DNA of 64,000 bases, from assembly GCF_004340465.1 (NCBI RefSeq), contig NZ_SLVV01000003.1:234982-298981 (forward strand), read 5' to 3'. The position numbers were made by a program, and so were the translations under genes. The notes below the pieces were generated by a model. It was given only the letters and a program-made list of their open reading frames with translations, made no database searches and was not told where the DNA came from. Source of the DNA: Mesobacillus foraminis (GTDB taxonomy: Bacteria; Bacillota; Bacilli; Bacillales; Cytobacillaceae). Positions 26,803-35,244 of this stretch are shown in pieces. Position 1 is the stretch's first letter, and every line of letters begins with the position of its first letter.

Positions 26803-29097
26803 TTACTTCAGCTCCCGGGCGACAAATTGCGAACTCACCCAGCCTTCCTTTCCATTGGACAATTTGATTAGATACCACTTTTTGCTTTTGTCCATTTTCG
26901 GTTTACCTAGTTTGTCCAGCTTCAGTTGGATATATTGGTTCAGTCTGAGCGGACCGCCTGCTTTACTTGCGGTCAGCAAAGGCAGTGTCCGGACGTTTAA
27001 TCCTGATGTCGTCACTCTGCCCAGGTTTTTGACAGTCAAAAATTCCTTATATCGGTCAAAGCTGATGATCGAAACATCATTTCCTCTTTTCACACCGGCA
27101 TAATAGGTCTTCGAACCGACTTTCACTCTGAGCCAGAAATCATTTCCTTTTTCAAGAAGGGTAAAAGCATCCCCTTTTGGCAAGGTTTTCGCCACTGTTC
27201 CTCCTTTTTTTAGGGTAAGAGCAAGAGTTTGGCTGGCCGTCGCCTGGATGCCTGCAGGGAACACGTCCTTCCCATCCGGCCTGGCAGGTGCGCTGAAAAC
27301 AGTTGTATTAGGCTTTGCATTGCTGTAATAAGCCTTGCTGTAGGGAAGGATCCTTTGCATGTGCGCAGCAATCCCTTTTCCCCAGTTGGGGTCACTCGCA
27401 TAATAGAAATTCATGCCTGTACTGTATGAATCAATCCTGGTGCCTGTCGTGGTCTTTGTACTGAATCCCAGGTAGGATCCCTTATACTTCCAGCTGCCAG
27501 GATTAAGATAGGTTGCCTTCATTTCGCGGGCGATATACTCAATCGATTGCTGAACGGAAGCGAAGCGGTAGGCCCCGATATAGGGGGTGGCATCATAGGC
27601 GCCAAAGCCAAACAGATTGTATTTGCCTAAAGAGATCAGGGAAGTGCCATACCCGCTTTCATGGATGGCATGAGCAGCCAAATAAAGAGCGTTCACCCCA
27701 TATTTGTTTCCAGCCTGGATGAAAGTCTGGCCGCTCCCTGTCAGTATACTGGATTTCCCTGTCTGTTTAACATAGCTTGAGATATAAGCATTGATCTGGG
27801 CCGCCGTAACAGGGGCTTTTGTCCTGAGATCGATATATTGATAGTTATCACGGTTTGCAGGGCTTCCTGTAATCACTTCCTGAATGGCACCCGCAGAGAC
27901 ATACCCGGTTTTCCCGCTGTATTTTATCTTATACCAGCCATTTGATGTTTTATGGGTCGGTACAATCAGTTTTGATTTCGGGATAAAAGCCAGTGTTGCT
28001 GAAGTGCTTTCGGGCGTCCTCCTGATCCTTGCATCTTCTTTGGTCAGGTACTTTTTTCCGGCGCTTGCTGTTTCTGTAAATACGAAAGGCTTTTTTTCCG
28101 CGGGAGAGCTTGATTTTGTAAAATTGCTTATGTATACATAGCCTGTTTTTCCGCCGTAGCTGGTTTTATACCAATTCTCGATGCTGGACGAAACGGAAAT
28201 GATTTTCCCCTTTGGAATCATTATTAATTTTGTATAGCCTTCTCCGTAGGACTGGTATAAATAGGTGTTTTTCGCAGCTTTATAGTTTGTCTTTTTAATA
28301 GATTTTGGAGTGTGTTTTACCACATCCGCCGCTTTTACATATAGTGATTTCCCCTTATATGATACCTGGTACCAGGTCTGGCCAAGGCTGTTTATTGCCT
28401 TTTGCGTGGAGTAGAAGCCATTATGGGAGCCAAGGGTATAGGCCGCCTTCTTTTTCGTATCCGGCGCGGAGTAAAGACCGGCCGTTTTTTTTGTAAAATA
28501 ATAGGTTCCGGCTGTTTTGGAATATTGGGTGTATTCCTTCAGGTATCTTCCATCAACCCAGCCAGTCGCTGTATATTTCCTGCCGCTTTTACTGTATGTA
28601 TAGGATGCTTTGTACCAATTGCCTTTTTTGGACGTCGATGTAAGGGTCCGTCCTTTTGGAATGGTTAAAATAGCCTTGTCCTTTGCAGAACTTCCTGTGC
28701 GAAGTCTCAGGTTATCCTTCACTTGGTAGATTGTTTTGGCAAAATGTACGGTGTTGCTCGGCGCTGAACTGACCTTCTTAAGGTATTGTCCGCTTAACCA
28801 GCCGGTTTTTGTGATGTTTTTCCCCTTCGACTTGTAGGTATAGGACGACTTGTACCAATTCCCGTTCCTGGCAATGGCGGTTATGTTCTTGCCCTTTGGG
28901 ACAGTTATGATGGTTTTGTATTTTGTACTCGGGCCAGTGCGCATATTCAGGTTCTGGCTTGTCGTGAAAATGGTCTTGCTGATGGAGGTGCTGGCTGCCT
29001 GGGCTGTGAGGAATCCTCCAGCTCCATATGGGGCCAATACCCCTGTCAGTAAAATAATGATGAGAACTGCATACCTTATCTGTTTGATTGCTTTCAT
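26803..29097 (-). CDS. SH3b-containing endo-beta-N-acetylglucosaminidase (GH73)
   Basis: A 764-residue secreted peptidoglycan hydrolase. It has a signal peptide (about 1-35, ending LTAQAAS) and an N-terminal array of about five SH3-like domains (about 38-405, LNMRTGPSTKYKTI, LRLRTGSSAKDKAI and similar). The GH73 glucosaminidase domain spans about 420-590 with catalytic Glu about 479 in HAIHESGYGTS, then KYNLFGFGAYD. Two more SH3-like domains lie to the end (about 625-764, LNVRTLPLL). It cuts between GlcNAc and MurNAc, like LytD/LytG. The ATG follows ACGGAGGAACA. It is convergent with the amidase at 24728. Confidence 0.92.
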   Translation of the reverse strand: MKAIKQIRYAVLIIILLTGVLAPYGAGGFLTAQAASTSISKTIFTTSQNLNMRTGPSTKYKTIITVPKGKNITAIARNGNWYKSSYTYKSKGKNITKTGWLSGQYLKKVSSAPSNTVHFAKTIYQVKDNLRLRTGSSAKDKAILTIPKGRTLTSTSKKGNWYKASYTYSKSGRKYTATGWVDGRYLKEYTQYSKTAGTYYFTKKTAGLYSAPDTKKKAAYTLGSHNGFYSTQKAINSLGQTWYQVSYKGKSLYVKAADVVKHTPKSIKKTNYKAAKNTYLYQSYGEGYTKLIMIPKGKIISVSSSIENWYKTSYGGKTGYVYISNFTKSSSPAEKKPFVFTETASAGKKYLTKEDARIRRTPESTSATLAFIPKSKLIVPTHKTSNGWYKIKYSGKTGYVSAGAIQEVITGSPANRDNYQYIDLRTKAPVTAAQINAYISSYVKQTGKSSILTGSGQTFIQAGNKYGVNALYLAAHAIHESGYGTSLISLGKYNLFGFGAYDATPYIGAYRFASVQQSIEYIAREMKATYLNPGSWKYKGSYLGFSTKTTTGTRIDSYSTGMNFYYASDPNWGKGIAAHMQRILPYSKAYYSNAKPNTTVFSAPARPDGKDVFPAGIQATASQTLALTLKKGGTVAKTLPKGDAFTLLEKGNDFWLRVKVGSKTYYAGVKRGNDVSIISFDRYKEFLTVKNLGRVTTSGLNVRTLPLLTASKAGGPLRLNQYIQLKLDKLGKPKMDKSKKWYLIKLSNGKEGWVSSQFVARELK

Positions 29098-29277
29098 TGT
29101 TCCTCCGTAAATCCCTTCATTCCTGCTGCTGTTTAATCTTGTGCCTCCTTTGCTGAATATTGATCCTTAAAAGCAGGAGTTTTATCCTATGTAGGGTTTA
29201 TCGGTTAAAAAAAGGATTTGTAAATATATCCAAATAAATATTGTGATTTTTTTGAGGCCAGAGGGAAAACGATACAA

Positions 29278-29310
29278 AAAAGGCGGCTCCCTTCTGGGAG
29301 CCGCCTTGCA
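29278..29310 (-). terminator. Terminator of the LCP gene (tagU-like)
   Basis: AAGGCGGCTCCC and GGGAGCCGCCTT form a 12-bp stem with a TTCT loop, preceded on the left by A-residues that give the T-run on the minus strand. It lies 20 bases after the stop at 29331. Confidence 0.9.
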
Positions 29311-29330
29311 CTTTTATAAAATGGTAATCA

Positions 29331-30242
29331 CTAAATACCCAAATGAGTCTTCAATTCATTCTGTACACGCTGTTGTTCTTCGGAAGACACAACTCCGTAA
29401 TAAATTCCGCCGATTGTTGTCCCGGCACTTTCAATTCTCATTTGTTCGATATTTCCTGCAGCACTCTTATAGTTGCTTTGGATATCGACCATATCCTCAA
29501 AGGATATGTTGGTTTTTACATTGTTGCCGAGGGCAGCGAAGATATCATCAAACTTCGTAAGGGATCCGACGCTGGCCCCTTTTTTGATGATGCCCTGGAT
29601 AATTTGGCGCTGGCGTTTCTGGCGGCCGAAATCTCCCTCTGGGTCCTGCTTTCTCATCCTTACATAGGCAAGGGCTTCTCGGCCGTTCAGCTCAATATTT
29701 CCTTTGGCGAAGTGGAAGCTGCCTTCCGTAAACTCAAGGTCGTTATTCACGGTGATGCCTCCGACCGCGTCAACAATTTCCTGGAAGCCTTCCATATTCA
29801 TTTTTAAATAATAATCAATTGGAATGTCCAAAAAGTTTTCTACGGTGTCCATAGACATTTCAACACCGCCAAAAGCATAGGCATGGTTGATTTTGTCCTC
29901 TGTTCCGCGTCCGACAATTTCGGTACGGGTATCACGCGGGATGCTCAGCATTTTAATTGAGTTTTTCTCGGGATTCACCGTTAACGCAATGATCGTATCC
30001 GAACGGCCGCGGTCGCCCTCACGTTCGTCAACTCCAAGCATTAAAACCGTGAATGGTTCCCTGTTATCAAACTTGATTGGGCGGGTTTCACGCTCAATCG
30101 GTTCCTGCATTGTTTCAACAGCACTGGTCAAAGATTTATATACAGTAAAAAGATAAGCTCCCAGGGATACAGCCAACAATAACACAATAATTCCGGTAAT
30201 ACGGAGCCACTTATTCTTTTGCTTTGTTCGGTCAGCTCTCAT
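29331..30242 (-). CDS. tagU: LytR-CpsA-Psr (LCP) ligase, TagU-like
   Basis: Attaches wall teichoic acid or another undecaprenyl-linked polymer to peptidoglycan on the outer face of the membrane. The 303-residue protein has a short basic N-terminus, one membrane helix (about 14-33), and the LCP domain (about 62-295). Landmarks are LMLGVDEREGDRGRSDTI (the Arg and Asp that bind pyrophosphate and metal), SIPRDTRTEI, KINHAYAFGG and EALAYVRMRKQDPEGDFGRQKRQRQ. The ATG at 30242 follows TGGAGGGGGAGC. It is divergent from the teichoic acid polymerase gene at 30754 and sits among autolysins, as lytR/tagU does in B. subtilis. Confidence 0.9.
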   Translation of the reverse strand: MRADRTKQKNKWLRITGIIVLLLAVSLGAYLFTVYKSLTSAVETMQEPIERETRPIKFDNREPFTVLMLGVDEREGDRGRSDTIIALTVNPEKNSIKMLSIPRDTRTEIVGRGTEDKINHAYAFGGVEMSMDTVENFLDIPIDYYLKMNMEGFQEIVDAVGGITVNNDLEFTEGSFHFAKGNIELNGREALAYVRMRKQDPEGDFGRQKRQRQIIQGIIKKGASVGSLTKFDDIFAALGNNVKTNISFEDMVDIQSNYKSAAGNIEQMRIESAGTTIGGIYYGVVSSEEQQRVQNELKTHLGI

Positions 30243-30753
30243 CTAGCTCCCCCTCCATAGATTGACAAAATTTTGCATTCGAATAATAGAATAGCAGAAA
30301 ATTAATGTTTTGGATATAGAAAATATAGTCAGCAAGTCCCTATTTTATAATTTTTGCATATTTTTTAATATATGCGCATTAACTTACTAATAGTATGGAT
30401 GGATACAAAATCGTCATATCATCCACAAAATTTGTCTAAATGCCGTCTCTTATTATATAGGTATATAGGTATAATAACCAATGACGACAAGATAGGACAA
30501 ATTTAACTCATTTATTACAGATAATGACAACATACAGCCATTGTATTACAATAGGGGTATATTTAGGCAATGTTGGGATATTATTCTGGTTCTAATGGGG
30601 GAGTGAAATGGAAGCGATTATGGACAGTGCGGGAAGAAAACGGGCAAAGCCAAAAATTTGGAGATTGCTATATTAAAATAAAAATAGGTAGCTCTGCTTA
30701 GAATGAAAAATAAAGGAACAGGATAGAGATCAATACTTAAGGGGAAGACGACC
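30243..30753. other. AT-rich divergent intergenic region
   Basis: About 510 bases between the divergent LCP and polymerase genes. It must hold both promoters. A TTGCATATTTTTTAATATATGC inverted-repeat region lies at about 30353-30377, and a short repeat of TATAGGTATA at about 30460-30475. A 22-codon ORF at 30608 is listed separately. No strong sigma-A pair can be fixed with confidence. Confidence 0.5.
30608..30676 (+). CDS. 22-residue ORF with strong ribosome site (leader peptide or remnant)
   Basis: ATG 30608 is preceded by GGGGGAGTGAA. The product is MEAIMDSAGRKRAKPKIWRL followed by LY and a stop, strongly basic. It lies 78 bases upstream of the polymerase gene in the same direction. It may be a leader peptide, the remnant of the N-terminus of an LCP- or transferase-type gene, or chance. 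Nothing supports expression beyond the ribosome site. Confidence 0.3.
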   Translation: MEAIMDSAGRKRAKPKIWRLLY

Positions 30754-32556
30754 ATGAAGGCTAACGAGATGGAAAGCAGTACAGCTGCGGAATTTGATGC
30801 GGATGAGACCTATGAAACGGTCATGCACGAAGATGTTGAGAATCTGCTTATTGATTATTACGAGGTTGAGCATAAGGTAACCGATATGAAATGGAAAGGA
30901 GCCATACTGGATATAGAGGGTTATTGCTATATCAAAGGGATTCCGCTCGAAAGGTATCTTAATGTTAAAAAGTGGTTTGTTTTAATGAATGATAAAGACA
31001 AGACGAAGAAATTCGTCCTGGAGGATATTCCAATCTACAACCTGAGTACAGACGACTATATACAGGATGAGTACATGTGGGCAGGTTTTAAAAGCACCAT
31101 AAATTTTTCGGCGGTTGTCGCCAATCATACAAAGCCGCTGCCGCCAGGGACCTATCGAACATTTCTCGAAATAGAAGCGACTCTGGGCAACAAAAAGAAA
31201 ATTATTAGGAAAATTCCGCTTGGGGACATCCGTCGTTACTTGCAGGATGACTTTTACAGCTCGAAAATGGAGTATTACTCTGCCAAGTCCCAGTCCGTGC
31301 ATAATTTGATGGTGACATATGATAAAAACTCAAAAAGTATGCTGCTTAAATCCACCAAGCTAAAAGATTTTAATCCAAGCGCTCTTTACGGCGACATAAA
31401 AAATAAAACAGAAAAACCTGGAGCTATCTACCGGTTCATGAGAACAAAAATGTTCATGATCCTTTATTATCTTTTCCACCTATTTCCGGTCAGGGAAAAT
31501 CGAATTTTATTTGCTTCGGACAGCAGGGATGAAATAGGCGGAAACTTGAAGTATGTCTATGAAGAAATGGAGAGACAGCAGCTCCCATATGATTATAAGT
31601 TCATGTTTAAGGAAAACAGCTTCGTGAAGAAGTCTTTTTTCGAGATTATCAGGCTGGCTTATTATGCCGCGACCTCAAAGGCAACTCTTCTGGAAGAGAA
31701 TTACCCAATGGTCTCGCCTTTAAAAATTAGGAAAAACACGGATTTAATCCAGCTGTGGCATGGGGCAGGAGCGTTTAAAAAGTTTGGATACAGCCGGCTT
31801 GGCCAGCCAGGGGGCCCGAAAATCAACTCCAAAGACCACCGGAATTATACAAAAGCGGTCGTTAGCTCCAAAAATGTTGTCCCTCAATATGCGGAAGGCT
31901 TCGATATTCTTGAAGAAAGTATTCTTCCTCTGGGTATCCCCCGCACGGACATTTTTTTCGATGAAGCTTATAAAAATGAGAAAAGAAAAGAGCTGTACGA
32001 TCAATACCCATTTTTAAAGGGGAAAAAAGTGATTCTGTTTGCCCCGACATTTAGAGGCAGAGGAAGGAAAGAAGCTCATTATCCGATTGAAAACCTGGAT
32101 TTTGAAAAACTGTACGAAACGTTCAAGGATGAATACGTATTTTTGTTCAAGCTCCATTTTATTGTATTGAACAAAGTGATCATCCCTCATAAATATGCGG
32201 GTTTCTTCTATGATTTTACCGATTACCGTGAAGTAAATGATTTATTATTGATCACTGACCTTTTGATCACCGATTATTCATCGATCTGTTTTGAATACTC
32301 TTTGCTGGATAAACCGATGCTGTTTTTTGCCTACGATGTCGAAGAATACATTAGCAAACGCGGATTTTACTATGAATATCAGAGCTTCATTCCTGGCCAT
32401 CTTGTAAAGGATTCCAATCAGCTTATCGAAAAAATCCAAAACAAGGATTTTGCCCAGCAAAAAGTAAAGCCGTTCAGAGATTACTTTTTCGACTATCAGG
32501 ATGGAAAAGCGAGTGAACGGGTCGTCAATCAGCTGCTCAAAAAGCTGGCAGATTGA
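30754..32556 (+). CDS. TagF/TarL-family polyol-phosphate transferase with altered LHP motif
   Basis: A 600-residue peripheral membrane enzyme of the CDP-glycerol/CDP-ribitol phosphotransferase family, which adds polyol-phosphate units to teichoic acid. The N-terminal beta-rich domain (about 40-190, MKWKGAILDIEGYCYIKGIP) matches that of the paralogue at 42417. The GT-B-like catalytic part (about 245-600) has QLWHGAGAFKKFGYS (catalytic His about 333), PRTDIFFDE, FAPTFRGRGR, and LLITDYSSICFEYSLL (about 505-520). The second His, normally in L/I-H-P, reads KLHFIVLNK here, so the Pro is lost. The ATG follows AAGGGGAAGACGACC. The exact substrate (ribitol or glycerol) cannot be read from sequence. 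Confidence 0.85.
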   Translation: MKANEMESSTAAEFDADETYETVMHEDVENLLIDYYEVEHKVTDMKWKGAILDIEGYCYIKGIPLERYLNVKKWFVLMNDKDKTKKFVLEDIPIYNLSTDDYIQDEYMWAGFKSTINFSAVVANHTKPLPPGTYRTFLEIEATLGNKKKIIRKIPLGDIRRYLQDDFYSSKMEYYSAKSQSVHNLMVTYDKNSKSMLLKSTKLKDFNPSALYGDIKNKTEKPGAIYRFMRTKMFMILYYLFHLFPVRENRILFASDSRDEIGGNLKYVYEEMERQQLPYDYKFMFKENSFVKKSFFEIIRLAYYAATSKATLLEENYPMVSPLKIRKNTDLIQLWHGAGAFKKFGYSRLGQPGGPKINSKDHRNYTKAVVSSKNVVPQYAEGFDILEESILPLGIPRTDIFFDEAYKNEKRKELYDQYPFLKGKKVILFAPTFRGRGRKEAHYPIENLDFEKLYETFKDEYVFLFKLHFIVLNKVIIPHKYAGFFYDFTDYREVNDLLLITDLLITDYSSICFEYSLLDKPMLFFAYDVEEYISKRGFYYEYQSFIPGHLVKDSNQLIEKIQNKDFAQQKVKPFRDYFFDYQDGKASERVVNQLLKKLAD

Positions 32557-32656
32557 CAACTATTTATAAAGCAGGCAGGCTGCAAAGCAATTATTAGCGG
32601 CCTGCTATTATCATGCCTTTCGATTGGCCTTAACTAACATCAGGGAAGTGATTCAG

Positions 32657-34654
32657 TTGTTTACCATAACAAGGCTAGTGCCACAGAATGAAAGCATCAC
32701 CCTGGAATTTGACTCCGGCGGGCAGCAGAAGTACCTTCAGCTTGAATTGAGATATAAGGACATGGAACGATTTATTGGAGGACAGGCTTACTTTTATCAT
32801 CAAACCATTAAAGTTATGCAACGGGAAGGACTCTTTTATGCAAATATCCCAATAAAACAGCTGCTTCAAGAAAGCGGTATCGTGCTAAAATCAGACCAGC
32901 TCATCTGGCTTGCGGTTGTGAGTGATGGGAAGGATTATCCCATCAATGGAAGCGAAGAAGTCAGCCATTTCAATATGCCCCTTTCGAACAGTCTGGAAGT
33001 GGCCTCATCGACAAATAAAAAGAATGAAATGAACTTCAAACTGTGTGTGCGCAATCCAGCTGTAACCATTAAGGTGAATCCTGGACCCGCCGGTGCGACC
33101 TTCCAGTTAAGCACTCCTGAAATCCTTGAGAAAAGGCTGTTCCTCCGGAAGCGGGTGAATAAGGATGCCGGGATTCATTCAGAATCTTACAGAATGCCTC
33201 ATATGCCTGAAGGCTACAGATTTGAACAAAGTCTGCTGAATCCGGATTATTTCAAAGAGGAAGTCACAATCTTCGACTTTTGTGTGGAAAGTAAAGTGGA
33301 TGGTGTTTCTATTGAGTCATTTGCAAAGGTACAAGGCGGCGATGTGTTTCGAACTCATACTTTTCATTTTCAGAATAAAAGCTACACCGGAGAACTGTAT
33401 CAGACTAAAAAAGGGAATCTGGCGCTTAAAGTAACAAGGAAATATAATAAGATTAAAATCAAAAGGATAGAAGAAATCCGCCCAGATGTCTATAAAGTCA
33501 TTCTGCCTTCCAAGCTGGCCGGGAAAGCGGGTCTTTATCGATATCATAAATTGAAATATGTCAGCAGCCAGGATGGCTATACAGAATTTAAAAACCTCGA
33601 ACTCTTCCATAATGGGGAAGATAACAGCTACCTTTTGCTTGATTTAAAAACCCTCTTTGGTGAAATTGACACCAACTATGAACAAAGGTATCGCATATTG
33701 ATTCAGACATGGGATGGAACCTTTTATAAGGCTGGACTAGAAGATAAGCTAGAGGTGTGCCATCCCCTGAATCGGAATGAGGTCTGGCTGGAAGGGGAAA
33801 AAGTCCTTAATCTTTTTGTCAGGAACAAACAGAGCAGCCATATGAAAGTTGGTGTCCTTGGCTCCTGCTACTCCCGCAGCCATTTTAACAGCGTAAGTAA
33901 ATTCTATAATAATAAAGATTATAAGATGATTTTCAAAGTAGGCTACAGCCATTTCTGGCCCTCCGTGATTTCCATGGTGAGTGAGCCTGTCCCGTTCGAC
34001 AAGCGCATGCTTGAGGATGCAAGCGAAAGGAAGGCTGCGGAAATTAAGAGTGAACTGAATAAGTCCATTATTCCAGATTTAAAAGAAGCGGCTGTGGACT
34101 ATTTATTGATCGATTTTTATGTAGACGCCATTCACGGCGTCCGCATGTATGAAAACGGAGCCGCCATAGGAGTGAATCCATCGGTTCGCTCCACAAGTTT
34201 CTACCGGAATGAGGTCTTAAAGACAACTAGGCAGATTGATTCAAGAAGCCCTGAATTTTTCAGTATCTGGATGAAAGCATGCGATGAATTTATCGCCAGG
34301 ATTCAGCAATTCCTACCGCAAGAAAGAATGGTTTTAAATACAGGCGGGCTTATCAATCGTTATTACGATAAAAATCGAGAGGTTAAAAGCTTTATTGATG
34401 AGAAGATTATCTCGCAGAAAGAGCTAATCTACTATAATAGTACCTGGGACCGGATGAATCACTATTTTTTGGCGAGAGCGCCTAGGGCCAAGGTCATTGA
34501 TATGAAAAAGTACGGGTATATCGGTGATGTTCATCACCCAAGCCCCTTCGGCCCGCATCACTATGAATCCGCCTATTACCGGAGCCTTACCGGTGAGCTT
34601 GCCAGAATTGTAACGTTTGATAAAGCAAGGGAGAACACCCGATTCACCCTCTAA
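32657..34654 (+). CDS. DUF6270-like protein with N-terminal beta domains
   Basis: A large protein of about 665 residues without signal peptide. The first about 390 residues look like repeated beta-rich domains similar to the accessory domains of teichoic-acid transferases. The C-terminal about 265 residues begin KVGVLGSCYSRSHFNS, contain LLIDFYVDAIHGV, and end GDVHHPSPFGPHHYES. The early GSCxSR and late HHP..FGPHHYE resemble DUF6270 proteins, which look like distant GDSL/SGNH hydrolases (candidate Ser and Asp/His residues). TTG 32657 is chosen because AGGGAAGTGAT lies before it; a TTG at 32624 is open but lacks a site. It follows a TarL-like gene by about 100 bases. Polymer esterase or acyl transfer is a guess. 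Confidence 0.65.
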   Translation: MFTITRLVPQNESITLEFDSGGQQKYLQLELRYKDMERFIGGQAYFYHQTIKVMQREGLFYANIPIKQLLQESGIVLKSDQLIWLAVVSDGKDYPINGSEEVSHFNMPLSNSLEVASSTNKKNEMNFKLCVRNPAVTIKVNPGPAGATFQLSTPEILEKRLFLRKRVNKDAGIHSESYRMPHMPEGYRFEQSLLNPDYFKEEVTIFDFCVESKVDGVSIESFAKVQGGDVFRTHTFHFQNKSYTGELYQTKKGNLALKVTRKYNKIKIKRIEEIRPDVYKVILPSKLAGKAGLYRYHKLKYVSSQDGYTEFKNLELFHNGEDNSYLLLDLKTLFGEIDTNYEQRYRILIQTWDGTFYKAGLEDKLEVCHPLNRNEVWLEGEKVLNLFVRNKQSSHMKVGVLGSCYSRSHFNSVSKFYNNKDYKMIFKVGYSHFWPSVISMVSEPVPFDKRMLEDASERKAAEIKSELNKSIIPDLKEAAVDYLLIDFYVDAIHGVRMYENGAAIGVNPSVRSTSFYRNEVLKTTRQIDSRSPEFFSIWMKACDEFIARIQQFLPQERMVLNTGGLINRYYDKNREVKSFIDEKIISQKELIYYNSTWDRMNHYFLARAPRAKVIDMKKYGYIGDVHHPSPFGPHHYESAYYRSLTGELARIVTFDKARENTRFTL

Positions 34655-34665
34655 AAGGACAGAAA

Positions 34666-34702
34666 AGAAACCGGTTCAGTACCACTGAGCCGGTTCTTTG
34701 GC
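34666..34702 (+). terminator. Terminator after the DUF6270-like gene
   Basis: GAAACCGGTTCAG and CTGAGCCGGTTC form a long stem with a TACCA loop, followed by TTT. It begins about 15 bases after the stop at 34654. Confidence 0.85.
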
Positions 34703-34748
34703 TAAACAAGCTTTGTTTTGAGAGGAAAATGCAGAATAGAGCAACTTA

Positions 34749-35000
34749 CTATAAAGAGGATTTATTTTGCGACTTTTCCATTGCTTTAAGCATCCACTCG
34801 TCTGCCCTCATTTCCATCCACTTTAAATCATTATCAGCTTTTCGCAGCTTTTCCTTAAGGAATAAATTTTCCTGTCTCAATTGATTGATAAGTTCCAGTA
34901 TTTTGGTCCCGGTCTCTTTTACGGGTTGATTGGGAAGTGCCGGAAGAGAATTGGCGAAGTGCTCAATGAGTTCATCAATATGGAAGTTATGATTTTTCAT
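34749..35000 (-). CDS. Small coiled-coil protein of unknown function
   Basis: An 83-residue cytoplasmic protein. Residues about 28-75 (TKILELINQLRQENLFLKEK and on) form a predicted coiled coil with Leu spacing, after a short N-terminal helix (HIDELIEHFANSL) and a Pro-containing turn. The ATG at 35000 follows GGGGAAAGACG. It is a single gene, convergent with the DUF6270-like gene. I do not recognise a family. Confidence 0.6.
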   Translation of the reverse strand: MKNHNFHIDELIEHFANSLPALPNQPVKETGTKILELINQLRQENLFLKEKLRKADNDLKWMEMRADEWMLKAMEKSQNKSSL

Positions 35001-35244
35001 CGTCTTTCCCCATTCATAAGTAGATTTTAATTCAATCTATTCAGATTCTGTAGGAAACATGCATTTGTTTTGTGGACAGGCTTAAGTAGAGTGAAGAAAG
35101 TACTATTCTTTGAAAAACATTAATTACAGCATCCGACAAAATGGTACAAATTCCCTCAATTTTTACAATAATTCCCCTCAATTCGTAACAGATTTGTGAT
35201 ATACTCGTAAATTGTAAAAGGAAAAAAAGGGAGGAATTAGAAAA

